DNA of 6,970 nt from Acidimicrobiaceae bacterium (GTDB lineage Bacteria; Actinomycetota; Acidimicrobiia; Acidimicrobiales; RAAP-2), in NCBI GenBank assembly GCA_003152555.1, contig PMAL01000048.1:20010-26979 (forward strand), given 5' to 3'. This document shows, one piece after another, positions 3,943-6,970 of the stretch (position 1 is the stretch's first letter; each line of letters opens with the position of its first letter). The translations under genes and the position numbers were made by a program. The notes under the pieces were generated by a model. That model saw nothing but the letters and a program-made list of their open reading frames with translations, was not told the DNA's origin and did not search any database.

Positions 3943-6546
3943 ACTCCGCGAACCGTGAAGACAGCGGACCACGAAAAGTTCGACAGTGAGCGCCGGCGCA
4001 GGGTGTCTGACGTGTCGGAGGGCGAGGCGGGTCGAGCGAGTGCCCTGCGCCAGCTACACGCGGCGCGGCGCGCGGAGAACTCCGCGACTTCACTCGGCAC
4101 CAGTGCAGACGCCAACTTGAATGAGTTGCTCAATATGGCGGTTCCCTCGTTCTGCGACTGGTGCGAAATCAACCTGGTCGAACCGAATGGTGAGTTGCGC
4201 GTCTTCGGCGTACGAAACAGAGACTGTTCGCATGAAAGTGACGAAAATGCAATCCACGACTGCTGTTCGCAGACAATTTCAACGCGCGTTCCGGATCTTT
4301 CTTTAATCACCAAGAGAGTTCTCGACCAAGGTCATACTGAAAAATGGTCCACCCATGACGGTGAACTGCCGTGCTGTTGCGTCATTGCGATGCGCGTGAA
4401 CGACCAGATGTTTGCCACGGTGGCGTTTGTTGTCAACGACCCGAGAGCAGGTTTTGGCCTCTTGGAGATCGAAGCGGCCCAAGATGTCGTGTGGGGTACG
4501 GCCACCGCCATCGAACGACTGCAGCTGCTGCAAAACGCTCGCGACGCCGTGCGCCACACCCAGCGAGTCGCGAGCCAATTGCACCAACTTATTGCGGCGT
4601 CAATTACCGTCGCCGGACTTCGCAGCGAGCAAGAAATCCTCACGAGTCTGGCGAGCAGCACCCGCGCCGTCTTCGACGCCGATGCGGCGGTAGTGACATT
4701 GGAGATCGGTCCGTCGGCACCACTGTATGGTCTGGCCCACCGGGGCCAAAAGCCGCTTTTCATTACTCCGGGCGAAGAGAGCTCCGCGCAGCAGATTCCG
4801 CACTCCCTGGCGGGAAGTTCGACTCCCTGGCGGGAAAACGAGTGGTTGGTCGCTCCGATTCTTGAGCGAAGGGATCTCGCACGTGGCGTTGTCGCCATTC
4901 GGCGTAAGTCCAACTCGCAATTTGGCGCCGAGGACCAGGAGGTGCTGACCCTACTGGCCCAAATGGCGTCGACCGCTCTGGGCGCGGTCCAGCTCAGTCG
5001 AACAATTCAACTCAGTGAAACTCGTTGGCGAATACTCGTTGAAACAGCACCGATCGGCATTGTGGAAATTGATCACGAAAGCCGCGTCTCCTGGTGGAAT
5101 CGCGGCTCCGCGAGGATCTTTGCGTGGCCGGACTACGACGAGTCCTCCCGGTCCGATCAGATAATGTTCCCGGACGACGTTATTGCGGCACTTGACACGC
5201 TGTGGGCTGACGTCCGATCAGGGCGCTTCGCCAGCGGTCGTGACCTCGGAGACGTTGAAATTAGAGGCCGGCGAAGGGATTTAACGGCCTCCGCCGTGCT
5301 GCTGCCCTCCGGTAAGGGGGAGTCACGAAGCATTTTGACCCTCATTGACGACGTGACCAACCACCGTGAACTCAAATCCGAACTGCGCCACGCCCACCAA
5401 ATGGAGATTCGCGGTCAGGTCGCGAGCAGCGTCGCCCACGATTTCAATAATTTGCTCACGCTCATCTCGGGCTACGCCGAGATTCTCTCCAGTGGCGACG
5501 GACTGGATGAACGTGCTGCTCAAATGGTGCAAGAAATCCAGGCCATTGCGTCTCGGGCTTCGTCATTGACTGAACAGCTGCAGTCCATTGGGCGCACCAA
5601 GGCGCCCGAACCAGTCGTCCTCAGTCCCGAATCGGCCATTACTTCAATCGGCGAAGTGCTCGAACGAATTGTCGGAACGGACATCGCCGTCGTGTGGTCG
5701 TTCGCCAAAAACGTCGGGAACGTGCGTGTTGACGCCGATCAGTTCGAACAAATGGTGCTCAATCTCGCCCTGAATGCTCATGACGCCATGCCCGAAGGGG
5801 GCCAGCTCAGCATCTCGGTGGCGTCCCACGCGATTGACGGCGAAGAAGCGCACATCCTCAACGTGACGAGCGGTGACTACGTCCATATTTCAGTCACCGA
5901 TACCGGGAGGGGGATGGACGAAGCGACTCGGGAACGCTGTTTCGAACCACTATTTACGACCAAAGGGCCGTTTGAAGGAACGGGGCTCGGCCTCGCCGCC
6001 GCCCGCCGGCTGATCGAAGACAGTGCTGGATCAATTAAGTGCCGCAGTGAAATAGGTCGAGGCACCACATTCGACATCTATCTTCCCGTTGTTGACGAGC
6101 AGTCCACGACAGAGACCACGCTCGGCCACGCGCCGCCAGCACATCGTCCCGCAACCATACTTCTCGCCGAAGACGACGATGGACTGCGCCGACTGATTGT
6201 CCAAACCCTGGAACGCAATGGCTACCTGGTGCTCGAAGCCAACTCGGGCGAGTTGGCTCTTGAACTGGCCCGCGACTTCGAAGGCACCATTGACATACTT
6301 TTAAGCGACGTCGTGATGGCACTCATTTCGGGCAATGACTTGGCCCTCGCGTTGCAGGCGGCCAACCCTCAGTTGGGCGTCGTGCTGATGTCGGGCACCG
6401 CCGACGAAGCAATTCTGGACGGACTGCTACCAAACACCAGCGCCTTCCTGGCGAAGCCGTTTCGACCCAGCACCCTCGTTGACCAGGTTCAATCCCTGCT
6501 CGACCAGCGCGACGCGCTGTCCATTCACCCTCCACAAAGGGATTAA
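3940..6546 (+). CDS. Soluble hybrid histidine kinase: GAF-GAF-PAS-HisKA-HATPase-REC
   Basis: This 868-residue protein lacks membrane segments, so it senses in the cytosol. The order is: charged N-terminus (1-55), GAF-like region (about 58-200), short helical linker, second GAF (about 225-352), PAS (about 361-475), dimerisation/phosphoacceptor helix with H500 in VAHDFNNLL, ATPase domain (about 598-716) and receiver (about 738-854). The ATPase has N608/N612, D654-TGRG and GTGLGL (680-685). The receiver has acidic residues E744/D745, phospho-acceptor D790 (LLSD), S818 and K839 (AKPF), so the kinase and receiver both look functional. HDFNN-type H-boxes with a C-terminal receiver are common in multi-sensor hybrid kinases. 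Odd points: eight cysteines at 72, 75, 96, 108, 109 and 145-147 in the first GAF region against only two elsewhere; Ala794 where the receiver usually has Pro (VVMP); and an out-of-frame 15-bp direct repeat in the second GAF. No HPt or output domain follows, so the phosphorelay partner is unknown. The convergent response-regulator gene is on the other strand and need not be its partner. Confidence 0.94.
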   Translation: MTPRTVKTADHEKFDSERRRRVSDVSEGEAGRASALRQLHAARRAENSATSLGTSADANLNELLNMAVPSFCDWCEINLVEPNGELRVFGVRNRDCSHESDENAIHDCCSQTISTRVPDLSLITKRVLDQGHTEKWSTHDGELPCCCVIAMRVNDQMFATVAFVVNDPRAGFGLLEIEAAQDVVWGTATAIERLQLLQNARDAVRHTQRVASQLHQLIAASITVAGLRSEQEILTSLASSTRAVFDADAAVVTLEIGPSAPLYGLAHRGQKPLFITPGEESSAQQIPHSLAGSSTPWRENEWLVAPILERRDLARGVVAIRRKSNSQFGAEDQEVLTLLAQMASTALGAVQLSRTIQLSETRWRILVETAPIGIVEIDHESRVSWWNRGSARIFAWPDYDESSRSDQIMFPDDVIAALDTLWADVRSGRFASGRDLGDVEIRGRRRDLTASAVLLPSGKGESRSILTLIDDVTNHRELKSELRHAHQMEIRGQVASSVAHDFNNLLTLISGYAEILSSGDGLDERAAQMVQEIQAIASRASSLTEQLQSIGRTKAPEPVVLSPESAITSIGEVLERIVGTDIAVVWSFAKNVGNVRVDADQFEQMVLNLALNAHDAMPEGGQLSISVASHAIDGEEAHILNVTSGDYVHISVTDTGRGMDEATRERCFEPLFTTKGPFEGTGLGLAAARRLIEDSAGSIKCRSEIGRGTTFDIYLPVVDEQSTTETTLGHAPPAHRPATILLAEDDDGLRRLIVQTLERNGYLVLEANSGELALELARDFEGTIDILLSDVVMALISGNDLALALQAANPQLGVVLMSGTADEAILDGLLPNTSAFLAKPFRPSTLVDQVQSLLDQRDALSIHPPQRD
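4802..4836. repeat. 15-bp direct repeat, period 20, inside the second GAF coding region
   Basis: The 15-mer actccctggcgggaa occurs exactly at 4802-4816 and 4822-4836, separated by gttcg. The period of 20 is not a multiple of three, so the copies are read in different frames (SLAG, then TPWRE). Both flanking GAF segments remain in frame and look normal. Confidence 0.75.
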
Positions 6547-6571
6547 AACTAGTACCCGTTACGACGTGGCG
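6547..6571. other. 25-bp gap between convergent genes
   Basis: The kinase stop (TAA, 6544-6546) and the response-regulator stop (TAG on the minus strand, 6572-6574) face each other. The gap itself holds only the ACTAGT hexamer palindrome and no hairpin with a T-run. Confidence 0.6.
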
Positions 6572-6970
6572 CTAGGAGACTGGTTCTGGCTCGAACCGGT
6601 AGCCAACTCCGCGAACGGTCGTAATCCAGCGGGGGTTATCTGGGTCGACTTCAATTTTGGCTCGAAGTCGGCGTATGTGCTCAGTAACGGTCGCCTCATT
6701 TTGCCACTCACTCGAAGACGACCACACGTGCTCTAGGAGTTGCGCGCGCGAATACACCTGACGCGGCGACGACGCAAGAAAGGCGAGTAACGCAAACTCC
6801 TTGGAGGTGAGCTCTAGCAGCGTGCTGCTAATGCGCACCTCGTGGGTGCTTTCATTGATTTGCAATTCGCCAAATCGCATGGTGGGCGCGTCAATATGGT
6901 GCTGGGTGAGGCTCACGCCGGACCGGCGCAGGACTGATTCAATCCGTGCCGACACCTCTCCAAGCGAAAA
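6572..6970 (-). CDS. OmpR/PhoB-family response regulator, C-terminal winged-helix part (5' end beyond window)
   Basis: The frame is open to the right edge. Its first visible residues FSLGEVSARIESVLRRSG match the end of a receiver domain (the usual KPFxxxELxARIxxxLRR) and the linker, so the receiver lies outside the window and the GTG at 6955 is internal. The 132 residues seen contain the complete winged-helix DNA-binding domain: LTSKEFALLAFLAS, RAQLLEHVW, the recognition helix around TVTEHIRRLRAKIE, and the wing ITTVRGVGYRFEPEP. Such proteins bind direct repeats as dimers after phosphorylation and usually pair with a membrane sensor kinase encoded next to them. Here the visible neighbour is the convergent hybrid kinase, whose attached receiver makes direct partnership uncertain; a cognate kinase may lie beyond the right edge. 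Confidence 0.93.
   Translation of the reverse strand, partial: FSLGEVSARIESVLRRSGVSLTQHHIDAPTMRFGELQINESTHEVRISSTLLELTSKEFALLAFLASSPRQVYSRAQLLEHVWSSSSEWQNEATVTEHIRRLRAKIEVDPDNPRWITTVRGVGYRFEPEPVS
6579..6600 (+). terminator. Stem-loop after the kinase gene, inside the end of the regulator gene
   Basis: ACTGGTTC (6579-6586) and GAACCGGT (6593-6600) form eight pairs with one U:G wobble around a 6-nt loop, 32 nt after the kinase stop. The wobble pairs only as plus-strand RNA, fitting termination of the kinase transcript. No T-run follows, and the bases also code for the regulator's last residues, so this is a weak call. Confidence 0.25.

Noticed and set aside
3932..3943. Tiny upstream frame ATG-ATT-CGT-TGA overlapping the kinase start
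   Set aside because: It is only three codons and its ATG sits inside the kinase's ribosome binding site region; most likely chance.
4332..4913. 193-codon minus-strand open frame inside the kinase gene
   Set aside because: Antisense shadow of a clearly coding GAF region; its composition is the mirror of the kinase codons.

Overview
The window looks like a chromosomal segment of an actinobacterium with moderately high GC, quite possibly of the Acidimicrobiia. This rests on the actinobacterial-type sortase (TCGG-x-FD box), the style of the Ser/Thr-rich secreted protein and the use of GTG/TTG starts. It is an inference from sequence style, not a database match. No rRNA, tRNA, CRISPR array, insertion sequence or phage gene was seen.

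Layout: (i) 1-1054, minus strand: the first 351 codons of a secreted protein with a signal peptide, a Thr/Ser/Pro linker and a Cys-bearing extracellular domain. It runs off the left edge. (ii) 1055-1856: about 800 bp with no convincing gene but an unusual density of nested inverted repeats. One of them (1288-1319) is followed on the minus strand by a T-rich tract, so a structured minus-strand RNA is possible. (iii) 1857-2699, minus strand: a membrane-anchored sortase with the catalytic His and Cys but no Arg after the Cys. (iv) 2700-3005: a divergent intergenic region with mutually exclusive stems in the leader of the next gene. (v) 3006-3827, plus strand: a stand-alone EAL-domain protein that has lost several catalytic residues and so looks like a c-di-GMP receptor rather than a phosphodiesterase. 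(vi) 3940-6546, plus strand: an 868-residue soluble hybrid histidine kinase (GAF-GAF-PAS-HisKA-HATPase-REC) whose first GAF region holds eight cysteines. (vii) 6572-6970, minus strand: the winged-helix output domain of an OmpR-type response regulator, cut by the right edge and convergent with the kinase.

Two themes emerge. The left half is cell-surface biology: a secreted protein and a sortase on the same strand, 800 bp apart. The right half is signalling: a degenerate EAL protein upstream of a multi-sensor hybrid kinase, then a convergent DNA-binding regulator. The most interesting items are the Cys-rich sensor region of the kinase, the degenerate EAL protein, the sortase without its usual Arg, and the hairpin-rich non-coding block.
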